From: an uncultured Bacteroides sp.
GTDB lineage: Bacteria; Bacteroidota; Bacteroidia; Bacteroidales; UBA932
Assembly (NCBI GenBank): GCA_945874355.1
Contig: CAMCGB010000002.1
Span: 62,001-126,000 of the forward strand
Direction of reading: 5' to 3'
DNA length: 64,000 nt
The notes under the pieces were generated by a model. That model ran no database searches and was not told the DNA's origin. It was given only the letters and a program-made list of their open reading frames with translations. Positions 33,132 through 42,398 of the stretch are shown here, in pieces. Both the position numbers and the translations under genes were made by a program. Within the stretch, counting starts at the first letter, position 1. Each line of letters opens with the position of its first letter.

Positions 33132-36100
33132 TTACTATCGTTATCTGCTCTGCCGCAGCTGCGGCTGCTTTTTCTTTAATTGCCTTGGCTTCTGAGGGGT
33201 TGAACACGCTCCGCACGAATTCCCTGAAACGGTTGTACTCCATCTGGTATGACACACCGAAGCCGTTGCGCTGCGAGAGGTCCAGAATGCTGGAATATTC
33301 GTCGGCCGAATGGGAGAAGAGGTTGAAGCGGAAGCGTCCGCTCGGGTCGAGCTTTATCTGTATGTCCAGATCGCCCACAACATCCCTGTTCGACAGATTG
33401 CCGTTATAGCTCTTGTTCGCCACGCTGCCTCCGACTATCACGCGGTCGTTGAACAGCTGGGTCGAAATGGCCACATCGAAGGCATTGCTGCTCTCTGCCG
33501 ATCCGAGATATCCTATACCCACATCGAACGGTATTTCAAGCCTCTGGAGTATGGAATTGAGCTGATTGCTCATAAGCACTGTCATATTGGACATCAGCAG
33601 GTTGCTGCCGTTGAATACGCCCGAAGCCTCGTCCGGGATGAAACTTCCCATCAGCAGCAGGGCGATGAACTGTTTCTGGATTTTGTCGTCCGTAGCCAGG
33701 GCCGACTCGACCTGCGACTTGGTGGTAGGATCGAGGTCCGGTATGTTGATCTCGAAGCCCAGCTTGGGATTGCTCAGCCTGTCGCTTATGTTCAGGATGC
33801 AGTCCACCTGACGCTTGGTGGCTATCGAATTGCTCTCCTCGTTCATCGAACCTATCAGGGTTTTCAGACTGGTCTTCAGCCTGTAAATGGCGCTGACATC
33901 TATTTCGGTATCCATTATGTCTCCGCCGAACTTGATGCTTCCGCCCTGCTGGACGATAAAGTCCTTGGTCAATATGCCGGGGATTGAGAACTGGTAGTTT
34001 CCTTCGTTTATGTTGAAGTACCCGTTCAGGTCGAAAACGGCCTTCGAGGGCCTCAGGTTGATGCTTACGAGCCCGTTGCCGCTGAATGACGCAGTGTTGC
34101 CTTCGGCCTTGTCAAGTACCGCATAGGCCTTGACCTCCGGGTCTATGCGCACAGAACCGTGTATGCTTATGTCCATAGGGAGGGCTGTCTTTTCAGCCTG
34201 GGTGTCAAGCATCTCTTCGTAGGCATCCCTCACCTGGGCTTTCTGCGTGAATGTCAGCAGGTTGGTGCCCGCCTTTGCGCTGGCTTCCCCGGTCATTATA
34301 TGCACGTTGCCCTGCCCCTGGCTGCGCAGGTCCACATCTACTCTCATATTCTGGGGCTCTCCGCTGACACTGGCTTTTCCGCCTGCGCGCAGAAGACCGT
34401 ACAGATTGGGCGAATCCTTGGCTGTGATGTCCAGCAGCTTCATATTGTCAAAGTCAAGCCCGAGGTCCAGATTGATGTCCTTCAGGTGGTCGTGGCTGAT
34501 GCGCCCCGAAAGAGTGCCGCTGCCTTTGTCCGAGTCGGAAACTCTCAAGCCGTCAAGATAGAGCGCGTTGCTGTCAAGCCTGAGCGGCCCGTTCACAGTG
34601 TAGTTCACTCCTGTCATCTTAAGCCTCAGGGAAGCATCGTTGAGATTGAAGTTCTGGCTCACCGTAGAGAGCCTCTGGGTGTCGCCCTGCAGGCGTATAC
34701 CGCCGCTGATGCTGCCGTCCACCGAGCTGAAAACCTTCTCCAGGAAAGGCGCCACCACATTCAGGGGGAAGCGGTCTGCCGAGGCCGAGATGTCCATACG
34801 GCCGTCGTCGAGGAACATCACCCCGCTTGCAGAGAGGGCGTCCCGTCCGTCGATTATATCCCTGACAATGAGATTCATATCCTCGCCGTTGTCGTCTATG
34901 CTGGCGGCAATCATAAGTCTGCCCGCATTGGCATCCGACACTCCCAGGGAATCTATCCTGAAATCCATCAGCATTCCCGGAACATCGTCCATATCGCTGG
35001 TAACGAAGGCCCTGCCGTCAAGCTTGCCCCTGATGCCGTACTTCTTCGGGAGGAAATCGTCTATCAGTCCGAGGTCCAGGCCGCTGATCTGCAGGCGCAG
35101 GGTGTCGCTCCTGTTGCGGCTCACGCCACCGTCTATCAGTATGGCCTGCTCGCCGTTGCGTATGTTGAAATCCCTGATGAACAGCTCCGAAGGGGTGAGG
35201 ACGATGTCCGACTCTCCCAAAGTCCACAGCTCTTTTCCGGCTTTGAGGTAGGACTCGAGAGGGTGGGCTTTGAACACCAGCGTACCCAGCGAATCCCTGT
35301 AGATGCGGCTGTCTATGTAGAGCTCTCCCTTGCCCCCGGCGGACCCGTATTCGTCGAAGCCGATTGCAAGCTCCATCGTGTTGTCGTCGGCGTAGGCGCT
35401 CACGCTGGGACTCGCCACCTCGAAATCGCCGGCCTTGAGAGTCGTTCCGGAAAGGATCACGTTTAGACTGCTCCCGAGATTGTCGAACTGCAGGTCTGCA
35501 TTCTTAAGGAAGCTCTTCTCGTAGGCAAGTCTGGAAGAGTAGAGGTTGCCGTAGAAACTGCCGTCCTGCTCAAGGGTCATAGTGACCGAGGTGCTGTCGG
35601 CAATATAGAGCCCGGGCATTATGAAAGAAAGCAACTCCCTGCTGTCGTGCATCTTGAGGTCCAACATACAGGTGGCGTGGGCTTCGGACGCGGGGGTATC
35701 GGTGTATAGGGCGGGAAGCTCGCGGTGGAGGGTGGCCGACTGAAGTGCGGAGAGTAAATCGCTCACCGGAGCGCCGCCGCTGAGCATAAGGTCGGCAAAA
35801 TCCGAGTACAGACGGTAGTTCTGCATTCCGTCCTGATTGAAGGCTAGAAGCGAGATGTCGCCGATCTGCTTGGTGCCTGAAGTCCCTGTAGCCTTGATGT
35901 CCATTATGGCTGCATTGCCTTCCGTCTTTCCGGCGTTGAACTCCAGTTGTGCGAACAGTCCGGCGCTGAGCCTCGAAGGAGTGCGCTGGTCAAGTTTCAG
36001 CGCGTGGAGGTCCAGGTCATCGGCCGAGCCACGAAGATGCAGGGAGTATGAAGCAGCCTTCGGGTCCATCTTTCCGTCGGCCTGAATGCTCAGCCTCAAG

Positions 36101-37647
36101 CCTTCCGAAGGGCTTTCAAGGTTCAGGACATAAGCTCCGTCCTTGAGCTCACCCTTAGCCTGGATGTCCTGGTAGGAACTGCCGAAGAGCGAGGTGCTGC
36201 TGACCCTCAGGGAGTCAAGCGTCAGGTCCATTACCGAGTCGGAGAAGCGTCCTGCGGCCTTGCAGTACATCGACGTCGGTCCTATAGGGCTGTCTTTCAA
36301 GAATAGTCCCGGATCCACTTCGCCCAGAAGCGCTTCTGCACGCAGTTCCAGCGGACGAAGTCTGTCGCCCAGGTTGCGGATGTCGGCATTCAGCCTTGCC
36401 TTGCTTTTGGCGCAGCTCAAATTCAATCCCGCCTTAAGCCTTTTCAAGGGTCCGCGCACTGTGGCGCTCAGATATATTCTTTTGCGTGGCGCTATGCCTG
36501 CGATATCCGGTGCTTTGCTTCCCGGAGCCGAGAACTCCGCCAGAAGCGGATTGAGCCCGGAAGTGGTGAAAGAAGCGTTCTTCAGCCTGAGGTCCAACAG
36601 CAGGTTCTCAAAGTCCGGAAGACCTGTCACAGTACCGTCCAGACAGGCTTTGGTGCCGCTCAGAGTCTCGGTAAACTGCAGATTGTCAAGAGTGAAATCG
36701 TTTACGTAACCGTTCAGCGAGCCCCCTTCGAAATCGAGAGCTGCGCCCATAGGCTCAAAGGCGCCGGACAGGTACGATATTGTGCTCAGGGACAGCAGCC
36801 CCCTGATGTCTTCAGCCTTCATCCCGATCCGGTTTACATAGTCCGAGAAGTCTTTCGAGGAGTCGAAATACATCGCATAGCGCTTGAGCGAAAGGTCGGA
36901 GTAGGGGTCCCGGAGGCGTATCGAAGTGATGTCCGCCTGGCCCTGGCCCACTGCAAGATTGGCTTTGAGCCTGTCTATGCGATAGCCGCATTTCTCCTCA
37001 AGACCCAGTCCCTCCACTCCCGAGACGAGCAGGCGTCCCTGGACGAAGCGCAGATTCCGCCCGCTGACCCTTTCGGCCGTCAGGTCCATATCGTCATAGT
37101 CGATGCCGTGGCCTTTGTAGGTTTTGCCGCTGTCCTTGGGATTGAGCATAGTGAAGTGGATGTCCTCAATCTTCGTCCTGGAAATCCGGAACAGTTCCGG
37201 CCCGACTTCAGGTCTTTTCTCCTTGCTCTTGATCCTGAATATCCTGTTGAGGTTGGTGAGCCATTCGCTCTCTTCCATCACAAGGTGAAAATGAACGTCC
37301 CTCACTGTGGCCTGCGACACCTGGATCGAGCCCGGAGTGAGGATGCTCCTGAGAGAAAAGCCCGCATTAACCTCTCCGATGTACAGAAGGGTGTCCACCA
37401 GGGCTGTGCTGTCCTGGTCCATTATCCGTAAACCCTTGAGACTCAGGGCTCCGTTCGGCATTATCTGCACGCTTTCGCAGTCGAACAGCGCATCGAAACC
37501 GCCTTCCAGCTTCCCGAGCACCCGCTCCGTGATCCTTTTCTGCACGCGGGGAGTCTGCACGGCAATGAGAACCCCGCCCGCCAGCAGCAGGAGCAGCGCG
37601 GCCACTTTGGATATCACCAGCGTGATTATGCGGGATTTGTCTTTCAT
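33076..37647 (-). CDS. TamB-like translocation/assembly protein
   Basis: 1523 residues. A single N-terminal membrane anchor (about residues 8-30, ISKVAALLLLLAGGVLIAVQ) is followed by a very long repetitive beta-strand region predicted to form a groove-like beta-helix across the periplasm. The C-terminal ~350 residues match the TamB/DUF490 domain (GGDIMDTEIDVSAIYRLKTS, QFIALLLMGSFIPDE, LDIQIKLDPSGRFRFNLFSH). TamB-family proteins carry phospholipids, or help insert outer-membrane proteins, between inner and outer membrane. No TamA-like gene is in the window. A -7 promoter element (TATCTTTG) lies 10 bases upstream. Confidence 0.93.
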   Translation of the reverse strand: MKDKSRIITLVISKVAALLLLLAGGVLIAVQTPRVQKRITERVLGKLEGGFDALFDCESVQIMPNGALSLKGLRIMDQDSTALVDTLLYIGEVNAGFSLRSILTPGSIQVSQATVRDVHFHLVMEESEWLTNLNRIFRIKSKEKRPEVGPELFRISRTKIEDIHFTMLNPKDSGKTYKGHGIDYDDMDLTAERVSGRNLRFVQGRLLVSGVEGLGLEEKCGYRIDRLKANLAVGQGQADITSIRLRDPYSDLSLKRYAMYFDSSKDFSDYVNRIGMKAEDIRGLLSLSTISYLSGAFEPMGAALDFEGGSLNGYVNDFTLDNLQFTETLSGTKACLDGTVTGLPDFENLLLDLRLKNASFTTSGLNPLLAEFSAPGSKAPDIAGIAPRKRIYLSATVRGPLKRLKAGLNLSCAKSKARLNADIRNLGDRLRPLELRAEALLGEVDPGLFLKDSPIGPTSMYCKAAGRFSDSVMDLTLDSLRVSSTSLFGSSYQDIQAKGELKDGAYVLNLESPSEGLRLSIQADGKMDPKAASYSLHLRGSADDLDLHALKLDQRTPSRLSAGLFAQLEFNAGKTEGNAAIMDIKATGTSGTKQIGDISLLAFNQDGMQNYRLYSDFADLMLSGGAPVSDLLSALQSATLHRELPALYTDTPASEAHATCMLDLKMHDSRELLSFIMPGLYIADSTSVTMTLEQDGSFYGNLYSSRLAYEKSFLKNADLQFDNLGSSLNVILSGTTLKAGDFEVASPSVSAYADDNTMELAIGFDEYGSAGGKGELYIDSRIYRDSLGTLVFKAHPLESYLKAGKELWTLGESDIVLTPSELFIRDFNIRNGEQAILIDGGVSRNRSDTLRLQISGLDLGLIDDFLPKKYGIRGKLDGRAFVTSDMDDVPGMLMDFRIDSLGVSDANAGRLMIAASIDDNGEDMNLIVRDIIDGRDALSASGVMFLDDGRMDISASADRFPLNVVAPFLEKVFSSVDGSISGGIRLQGDTQRLSTVSQNFNLNDASLRLKMTGVNYTVNGPLRLDSNALYLDGLRVSDSDKGSGTLSGRISHDHLKDINLDLGLDFDNMKLLDITAKDSPNLYGLLRAGGKASVSGEPQNMRVDVDLRSQGQGNVHIMTGEASAKAGTNLLTFTQKAQVRDAYEEMLDTQAEKTALPMDISIHGSVRIDPEVKAYAVLDKAEGNTASFSGNGLVSINLRPSKAVFDLNGYFNINEGNYQFSIPGILTKDFIVQQGGSIKFGGDIMDTEIDVSAIYRLKTSLKTLIGSMNEESNSIATKRQVDCILNISDRLSNPKLGFEINIPDLDPTTKSQVESALATDDKIQKQFIALLLMGSFIPDEASGVFNGSNLLMSNMTVLMSNQLNSILQRLEIPFDVGIGYLGSAESSNAFDVAISTQLFNDRVIVGGSVANKSYNGNLSNRDVVGDLDIQIKLDPSGRFRFNLFSHSADEYSSILDLSQRNGFGVSYQMEYNRFREFVRSVFNPSEAKAIKEKAAAAAAEQITIVIEDERETKAVSDTLSTGR

Positions 37648-37657
37648 ACCTATCTTA

Positions 37658-37665
37658 CAAAGATA
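37658..37665 (-). promoter_or_regulatory. Promoter -7 element for the tamB-like operon
   Basis: TATCTTTG on minus, ending 10 bases before the ATG at 37647; no -33 match. Confidence 0.5.
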
Positions 37666-37691
37666 ACATTATTTTCTCACATTACCAGCCA

Positions 37692-37723
37692 ATTGTACAG
37701 GTGCGAAACTTTAGTTATTTTTG
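37692..37723 (+). promoter_or_regulatory. Promoter for tsaD
   Basis: ATTG (37692-37695), a 20-base spacer and TATTTTTG (37716-37723). The tsaD ATG at 37776 leaves a leader of about 45 bases. Confidence 0.65.
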
Positions 37724-37775
37724 CACCGCGGATTGACTTGTCATTACGCGCAAACTTGAGTTAGGAATTTAGATT

Positions 37776-38798
37776 ATGGCAGATATCATTTTGGGTATAG
37801 AATCATCCTGCGACGACACTTCAGCCGCAGTCATCAGGGACGGCTGTCTGCTCTCGAATGTAATTGCGAGCCAGCAGGTACACAAGGATTACGGAGGAGT
37901 TGTCCCCGAACTCGCATCCCGCTCCCACGAGCTCAATATCGTCCCTGTCGTGAGCCAGGCCCTCAGCAAGGCAGGCGTCACTCCGGGCGAGCTGACTGCA
38001 ATCGCCTTCACAAGAGGCCCGGGGCTTCTGGGCTCGCTACTGGTAGGCACTTCCTTTGCCAAGGCTATGGGCCTCGCCCTTGATATTCCGATAGTTATGG
38101 TCAATCACCTCCAGGGTCATCTGCTGGCAAACTTCATCCGTCAGCAGGGAAAGGAAGTTTGTGAACCGGGTTTCCCGTATCTCTGCCTTTTGGTTAGCGG
38201 AGGCAACTCCCAGATAGTCAGGGTGGATGATCCGCTGCACTTCACGATACTCGGCCAGACCATAGATGACGCCGTGGGGGAGGCTTTCGACAAATGTTCC
38301 AAAATGATGGGCCTGGGCTATCCGGGAGGCCCCATTATAGATTCGCTCGCAAAGCAGGGCGATTCCGGGCGCTTCAAATTCGCAAAGCCCCACATAGCAG
38401 GCCTGGACTACAGTTTCAGCGGCATCAAGACTTCGCTGCTCTACTTCGTAAGGGACCAGGTGGCCGCTGACCCGGACTTCATCGAGAAGAACAAGTGTGA
38501 CCTTTGCGCTTCGTTCCAGAAAGCCCTGATAGACATTCTGCTGGACAAACTCATCAAGGCCGCCGCGCAGACCGGCATCAAGGACATCTGCATAGGCGGA
38601 GGCGTATCGGCCAACAGCGCCCTCAGGCAGAGAATCGTTCTCGAAGGCCAGAAGAGGGGCTGGAGGACATTCCTTCCCGAGCTCAAGTTCACCACCGACA
38701 ATGCGGCAATGATAGCAATTGCCGGCTATTACCATTACAAGGCAGGGGAGCAGACCCCTCTGAGCGTGGCTCCGGTGAGCCGGATGTCGGACTTTTAA
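37776..38798 (+). CDS. tsaD: tRNA N6-threonylcarbamoyltransferase TsaD
   Basis: 340 residues, the usual length. Motifs seen: ILGIESSCDDTSAAVI at the N-terminus, ASRSHELNIVPV, the metal-binding histidines in VNHLQGHLLANF, GEAFDKCSKMMGLGYPGGP and the metal/ATP motif FTTDNAAMIAIAG near the end. With TsaB and TsaE (not in the window) it transfers the threonylcarbamoyl group to A37 of tRNAs reading ANN codons. MtaB, encoded in the divergent operon, uses the product. Confidence 0.98.
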   Translation: MADIILGIESSCDDTSAAVIRDGCLLSNVIASQQVHKDYGGVVPELASRSHELNIVPVVSQALSKAGVTPGELTAIAFTRGPGLLGSLLVGTSFAKAMGLALDIPIVMVNHLQGHLLANFIRQQGKEVCEPGFPYLCLLVSGGNSQIVRVDDPLHFTILGQTIDDAVGEAFDKCSKMMGLGYPGGPIIDSLAKQGDSGRFKFAKPHIAGLDYSFSGIKTSLLYFVRDQVAADPDFIEKNKCDLCASFQKALIDILLDKLIKAAAQTGIKDICIGGGVSANSALRQRIVLEGQKRGWRTFLPELKFTTDNAAMIAIAGYYHYKAGEQTPLSVAPVSRMSDF

Positions 38799-38808
38799 GC
38801 CCTTAAGG

Positions 38809-40335
38809 ATGAAAGAATTCGAAATAGTATGTCCCCTTACGAGGGATCCCCGTCTCAAAGAGATAGAGGCTAAGGCCGGCGGGATGAAATGGGTGCTCAA
38901 AAAGCGCTCGATAGACGCCCGCAAAGAGCCTGTGTGGAGGTATAAATATGAGGCCTATGGCCCTGATGAAGAATATGTTCCTTATCAGTTTCCGGAGTTT
39001 GGCGATGTCAGCTCCGCTCCTGCAGTCGCTGTAGTTGGCGCAGGGCCCGCAGGTCTGTTTGCCGCTCTTGAGCTCATCAGGCTCGGCCTCAAACCCGTCA
39101 TACTTGAAAGGGGCAAGAATGTCCACGAGCGCAAGACCGATATGGCGCTCCTTTCGACCAAGGGGGTGGTGAATCCCGATTCCAACTACTGCTATGGCGA
39201 AGGCGGGGCGGGAGCATTCTCTGATGGCAAGCTCTACACCCGTTCCTCCAAAAGGGGGGATATCTCCCAGGTGCTCAATCTGCTGGTGCATTTCGGGGCT
39301 TCGAAGGACATACTCATCGACGCCCATCCCCATATAGGCACTGACAAACTTCCCGCCATCATAGAAAACATCCGCAACTTCATCGTTTCCAAAGGCGGAA
39401 AGTACCATTTCAATTCCCGTCTGGTGGACCTCAGCCAAACGGATTCGGGAGAATGGAGGCTTGACTGCGCGGACCATAAGTTCTACACGGTCTCCAAGGT
39501 TATTCTTGCCACCGGCCATTCTGCCAGGGACATATATGAGCTGCTCTTGCGCAAGGGCGCGAAGCTCGAAGCGAAGGGCTTTGCAATGGGAGTCAGGGTA
39601 GAGCACCCCCAGGAGAAGATAAACTGGTGCCAGTACCACGGTCAGTGGAAGACCGGGGTCCCCGCCGCGGAGTATTCTTTTGTCGAGCAGGTGGACGGAA
39701 GGGGAGTGTTCTCCTTCTGTATGTGCCCCGGAGGCATACTGGTTCCGTCTTCAACCCAGGAGGGGACCATAGTGCTCAACGGAATGTCGAATTCCTCCCG
39801 CTCCGGAAAGTTTGCCAATGCTGGAGTGGTGGTTCAGATTGAGCCTGAGGATGTTGAGGGTGAAGACCCTATGAGGCTTATGGACTTCCAGCACAAGGTT
39901 GAGGTGGATATGTACCGCTATTCCGCGAGCCAGAACCCTTCGAACCCTATGGCGGCACCTGCCCAGAGAATGGAGGACTTCTGCAACGGCAAGCTTTCGA
40001 AGACCCTTCCGCAGACCACATACCATCCGGGAGTGGTCAGCGCTCCGCTCCACAGCCTCCTGCCTGAAATCGTCTCGGAGCGTCTTCGCAAGGTCTTCCC
40101 GCGGGTCAAGATGCGCAACTACTACACCAATGCCGCCCTGCTTCTCGGAGTGGAGTCCAGAACTTCATCTCCCGTAAGGGTGGTCCGCGATGCTGAAAGC
40201 CTTCAGTGCGAGGCACTTGAGGGAGTGTTCCCCTGCGGCGAAGGGGCAGGCTATGCGGGTGGAATCGTATCCAGCGCGCTCGACGGAATCAATGTGGCTA
40301 AGGCCGTGAAGGACACTATGCAGGAGCTTAAATAA
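38809..40335 (+). CDS. FAD-dependent oxidoreductase (COG2509 type)
   Basis: 508 residues. An N-terminal ~80-residue domain (MKEFEIVCPLTRDPRLKEIE) precedes a dinucleotide-binding Rossmann motif VAVVGAGPAGLFAALEL near residue 75. Conserved blocks NYCYGEGGAGAFSDGKLYTR, AHPHIGTDKLP, and GEGAGYAGGIVSSALDGINV at the C-terminus identify the COG2509 flavoprotein family of unknown substrate. It follows tsaD by 10 bases on the same strand. The last 8 bases overlap the convergent mnmA gene. Confidence 0.9.
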   Translation: MKEFEIVCPLTRDPRLKEIEAKAGGMKWVLKKRSIDARKEPVWRYKYEAYGPDEEYVPYQFPEFGDVSSAPAVAVVGAGPAGLFAALELIRLGLKPVILERGKNVHERKTDMALLSTKGVVNPDSNYCYGEGGAGAFSDGKLYTRSSKRGDISQVLNLLVHFGASKDILIDAHPHIGTDKLPAIIENIRNFIVSKGGKYHFNSRLVDLSQTDSGEWRLDCADHKFYTVSKVILATGHSARDIYELLLRKGAKLEAKGFAMGVRVEHPQEKINWCQYHGQWKTGVPAAEYSFVEQVDGRGVFSFCMCPGGILVPSSTQEGTIVLNGMSNSSRSGKFANAGVVVQIEPEDVEGEDPMRLMDFQHKVEVDMYRYSASQNPSNPMAAPAQRMEDFCNGKLSKTLPQTTYHPGVVSAPLHSLLPEIVSERLRKVFPRVKMRNYYTNAALLLGVESRTSSPVRVVRDAESLQCEALEGVFPCGEGAGYAGGIVSSALDGINVAKAVKDTMQELK

Positions 40336-41608
40336 CTCCGCTTCCTATCATCTCGCCGTCCGGGGCGTACCATACGGCAAACTGGCCGGGAGTGATGCTT
40401 CTCTGGGGAGAGTCGAACACGATATACAGGGCTTCGCTTCTCATCATCAAAGTGGCCTTCTGCAGGGGCTGGCGGTAGCGTATCCGCACTTCGTATTTTC
40501 TCTGCTCCCCAATCTCCATCCTTTGGGAAGGAACTATCCAGTGGATGTCTTCTTGCTTGATTTTGAGGCACTTGCGCAGTAGTCCCGGGTGGCTTTCGCC
40601 TTCTCCTACATACACCCTGTTCGAGTTGATGTCGGTTCCGATTACGAAGATAGGCCTCTGATGCCCGCCTATCGCCAGACCCTTGCGCTGCCCTATGGTA
40701 AAGAACTGGGCCCCTTCGTGCTTTCCCGCCACGCAGGCGTAGGGATGGGCCTTGTACCGGGTCTTTTTTATGTGCTTTTTGCCCGAGCGGTAGGTTTCGG
40801 TCTCGAAGTGCAGATCGCTGTAGTCCAAGGCTGTAGCGAGAGTCTCGAGTTCCTGGTCGCTATAAGGCTCTCCCTTTTCGAGTATGCTCTGCTGAAGGCA
40901 GTACAGAGCATTGTCGGGATAGTAATTCTCAAAGACCTCAATCACTTCACCTTCAACGCTTTTGAGCTTCTGCTGTAAAAACACCGGAAGGTCCACCTTG
41001 CCTACGAAGCAGATTCCCTGCGAGTCCTTTTTGTCGGCAGACGGAAGGTCGGCCTCGCGGGCGATGGCGCGAACTTCGCTTTTCAGCAAATCTCCTATAG
41101 GGAACATAGCTCTTGAGAGCTGCTCCTGGTCGAGCTGGCACAGGAAATAGCTCTGGTCCTTGCCCGGGTCAGTGCCGGCGAGTATATGATAGACCTTCTC
41201 CCCGTTGCCATCCAGGCTCTCGCTCTTGCGGCAGTAGTGGCCGGTGGCCACATAGTCCGCGCCGAGTTTTCTGGCCTGCTCGAGAAAGGCCGCAAACTTG
41301 ATTTCGCGGTTGCACAGCACGTCAGGGTTCGGGGTCCGGCCCTTAGCGTACTCGTCGAACATATAGTCCACCACCCTTTTGCGGTACTCCTTGCTCAGGT
41401 CCACGAAGTAGAAGGGTATGCCGATTTTGCGTGCGACCATCTCGGCTACGAATCGGTCCTCCTCCCACTCGCAGTCTCCGTGCAGAGTGCCTTCCGTGTC
41501 GTGCCAATTCTGCATAAACATAGCAAACACATCGTAGCCCTGCCGCTTCAGAAGCAGAGCCGCCACGCTGGAGTCCACGCCTCCCGATAGTCCTACGCAA
41601 ATCTTCAT
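40328..41608 (-). CDS. mnmA: tRNA-specific 2-thiouridylase MnmA, extended form
   Basis: 426 residues, longer than the usual ~360. The PP-loop SGGVDSS (8-14), the catalytic-site context TPNPDVLCN, and KDSQGICFVGKVDLP with the second Cys are present; the C-terminal barrel includes FFTIGQRKGLAIGG. MnmA makes 2-thiouridine at U34 of tRNA-Lys, -Glu and -Gln. The additional ~50 residues lie between the FVGKVDLP motif and GKHEGAQFFTIGQ, an apparent insertion (SILEKGEPYSDQELETLATA). The insertion could be a Bacteroidales lineage feature. Confidence 0.95.
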   Translation of the reverse strand: MKICVGLSGGVDSSVAALLLKRQGYDVFAMFMQNWHDTEGTLHGDCEWEEDRFVAEMVARKIGIPFYFVDLSKEYRKRVVDYMFDEYAKGRTPNPDVLCNREIKFAAFLEQARKLGADYVATGHYCRKSESLDGNGEKVYHILAGTDPGKDQSYFLCQLDQEQLSRAMFPIGDLLKSEVRAIAREADLPSADKKDSQGICFVGKVDLPVFLQQKLKSVEGEVIEVFENYYPDNALYCLQQSILEKGEPYSDQELETLATALDYSDLHFETETYRSGKKHIKKTRYKAHPYACVAGKHEGAQFFTIGQRKGLAIGGHQRPIFVIGTDINSNRVYVGEGESHPGLLRKCLKIKQEDIHWIVPSQRMEIGEQRKYEVRIRYRQPLQKATLMMRSEALYIVFDSPQRSITPGQFAVWYAPDGEMIGSGVI

Positions 41609-41648
41609 AATCCAAAATAATATCGTTAAATTGGGCTGACCAAAAACC

Positions 41649-41690
41649 TGTCATTTCGAGCGAAGCACGTAGTGCGTAGTCGAGAAATCT
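41649..41690 (+). repeat. Short intergenic repeat, copy C
   Basis: Begins TGTCATTTCGAGCG and ends GAGAAATCT with a middle that is itself palindromic (GCACGTAGTGC). Same family as copies at 11620 and 49025. Confidence 0.8.
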
Positions 41691-41737
41691 ATAGTAGGGT
41701 TTTTGCCTTAAAACGGGACAAAATTAATAATTTTCAT

Positions 41738-41745
41738 TATATTTG
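41738..41745 (+). promoter_or_regulatory. Promoter -7 element for cdd
   Basis: TATATTTG, 28 bases before the cdd ATG at 41774. Confidence 0.5.
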
Positions 41746-41773
41746 ATGCAATGACACTAAATCATACCTACTG

Positions 41774-42247
41774 ATGGAACAAAAGGAAATACATATCACT
41801 TACAGTCAGTTCGGCAGCGTCGAGGAGATGAATGCCGAGGACAGGGAGCTTGTGAGCGAGAGCATCAAAGCCATGGGAGGAGCTTATGCGCCCTACTCAC
41901 ACTTCCACGTGGGAGCGGCAGTCAGGCTCTCCAACGGCCAGATAGTCCGGGGTGCCAACCAGGAGAATGCGGCTTTCCCTTCGGGACTCTGTGCAGAGAG
42001 GACCGCAATGTTCGCCGCTTCAAGCAAATACCCCGACAAAGATATGCTCAGCATAGCAATCGCAGGGGGCGTCCACGGCCGCCTGGGTTCTACTCCCGCA
42101 AGCCCCTGCGGAGCCTGCCGCCAGGTGATGGCCCAGTACCAGACCAAGTCCGGCAAGCCTATGAGCATCATAATGGTAGCGGACGGAAAGATACTCAAAT
42201 TCGAGAAAGTTGACGATTTGCTCCCAATGATATTCAACAGCATTTAG
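41774..42247 (+). CDS. cdd: Cytidine deaminase
   Basis: 157 residues. The deaminase zinc site is complete: the catalytic His/Glu region reads as CAERTAMFAA (Cys and Glu) with the paired Cys in SPCGACRQVMAQY, and the substrate-binding FHVGAAVRLSNG and NQENAAFPSGLCAE blocks are present. It converts cytidine and deoxycytidine to uridine forms in nucleoside salvage. The SRP RNA gene starts 33 bases downstream, from its own promoter. Confidence 0.96.
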   Translation: MEQKEIHITYSQFGSVEEMNAEDRELVSESIKAMGGAYAPYSHFHVGAAVRLSNGQIVRGANQENAAFPSGLCAERTAMFAASSKYPDKDMLSIAIAGGVHGRLGSTPASPCGACRQVMAQYQTKSGKPMSIIMVADGKILKFEKVDDLLPMIFNSI

Positions 42248-42267
42248 GAATCTTCAAAACTTTTACC

Positions 42268-42275
42268 TATATTTG
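42268..42275 (+). promoter_or_regulatory. Promoter -7 element for SRP RNA
   Basis: TATATTTG ends 4 bases before the SRP RNA 5' end; TTTA at 42243-42246 could be a weak -33 element. Confidence 0.7.
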
Positions 42276-42279
42276 CAGC

Positions 42280-42375
42280 GGGAAAGTCGTACACGACCAG
42301 CTCCCTCCAAATCCTCCAGGGCCGGAAGGCAGCAAAGGTAGGAGGTCGTAGCGGTGCGATGTGCTAAGCTTTCCC
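42280..42375 (+). ncRNA. ffs: Bacterial small signal recognition particle RNA (4.5S type)
   Basis: About 96 bases. GGGAAAG (42280-42286) pairs with CTTTCCC (42369-42375) to close a long hairpin, and the conserved apical domain that binds Ffh reads CAGGGCCGGAAGGCAGCA, with the GGAA loop and the asymmetric internal loop. A run of eight T follows at 42376-42383 and acts as the terminator. The size and shape match the short bacterial SRP RNA. It works with Ffh (8605-9927). Confidence 0.95.
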
Positions 42376-42384
42376 TTTTTTTTG
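42376..42384 (+). terminator. T-run ending the SRP RNA
   Basis: Eight T follow the closing stem of the RNA hairpin directly, giving an intrinsic terminator built from the RNA itself. Confidence 0.7.
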
Positions 42385-42398
42385 TTTATACCTCTCTT

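Noticed and set aside
34159..35466. A 435-codon plus-strand frame
   Set aside because: Lies antisense inside the TamB-like gene; no motif or start context, and the opposite strand has strong support.
42354..42398. Upstream start for the GH127 gene
   Set aside because: It lies within the SRP RNA and its T-run; the later ATG at 42399 gives a clean lipoprotein signal.
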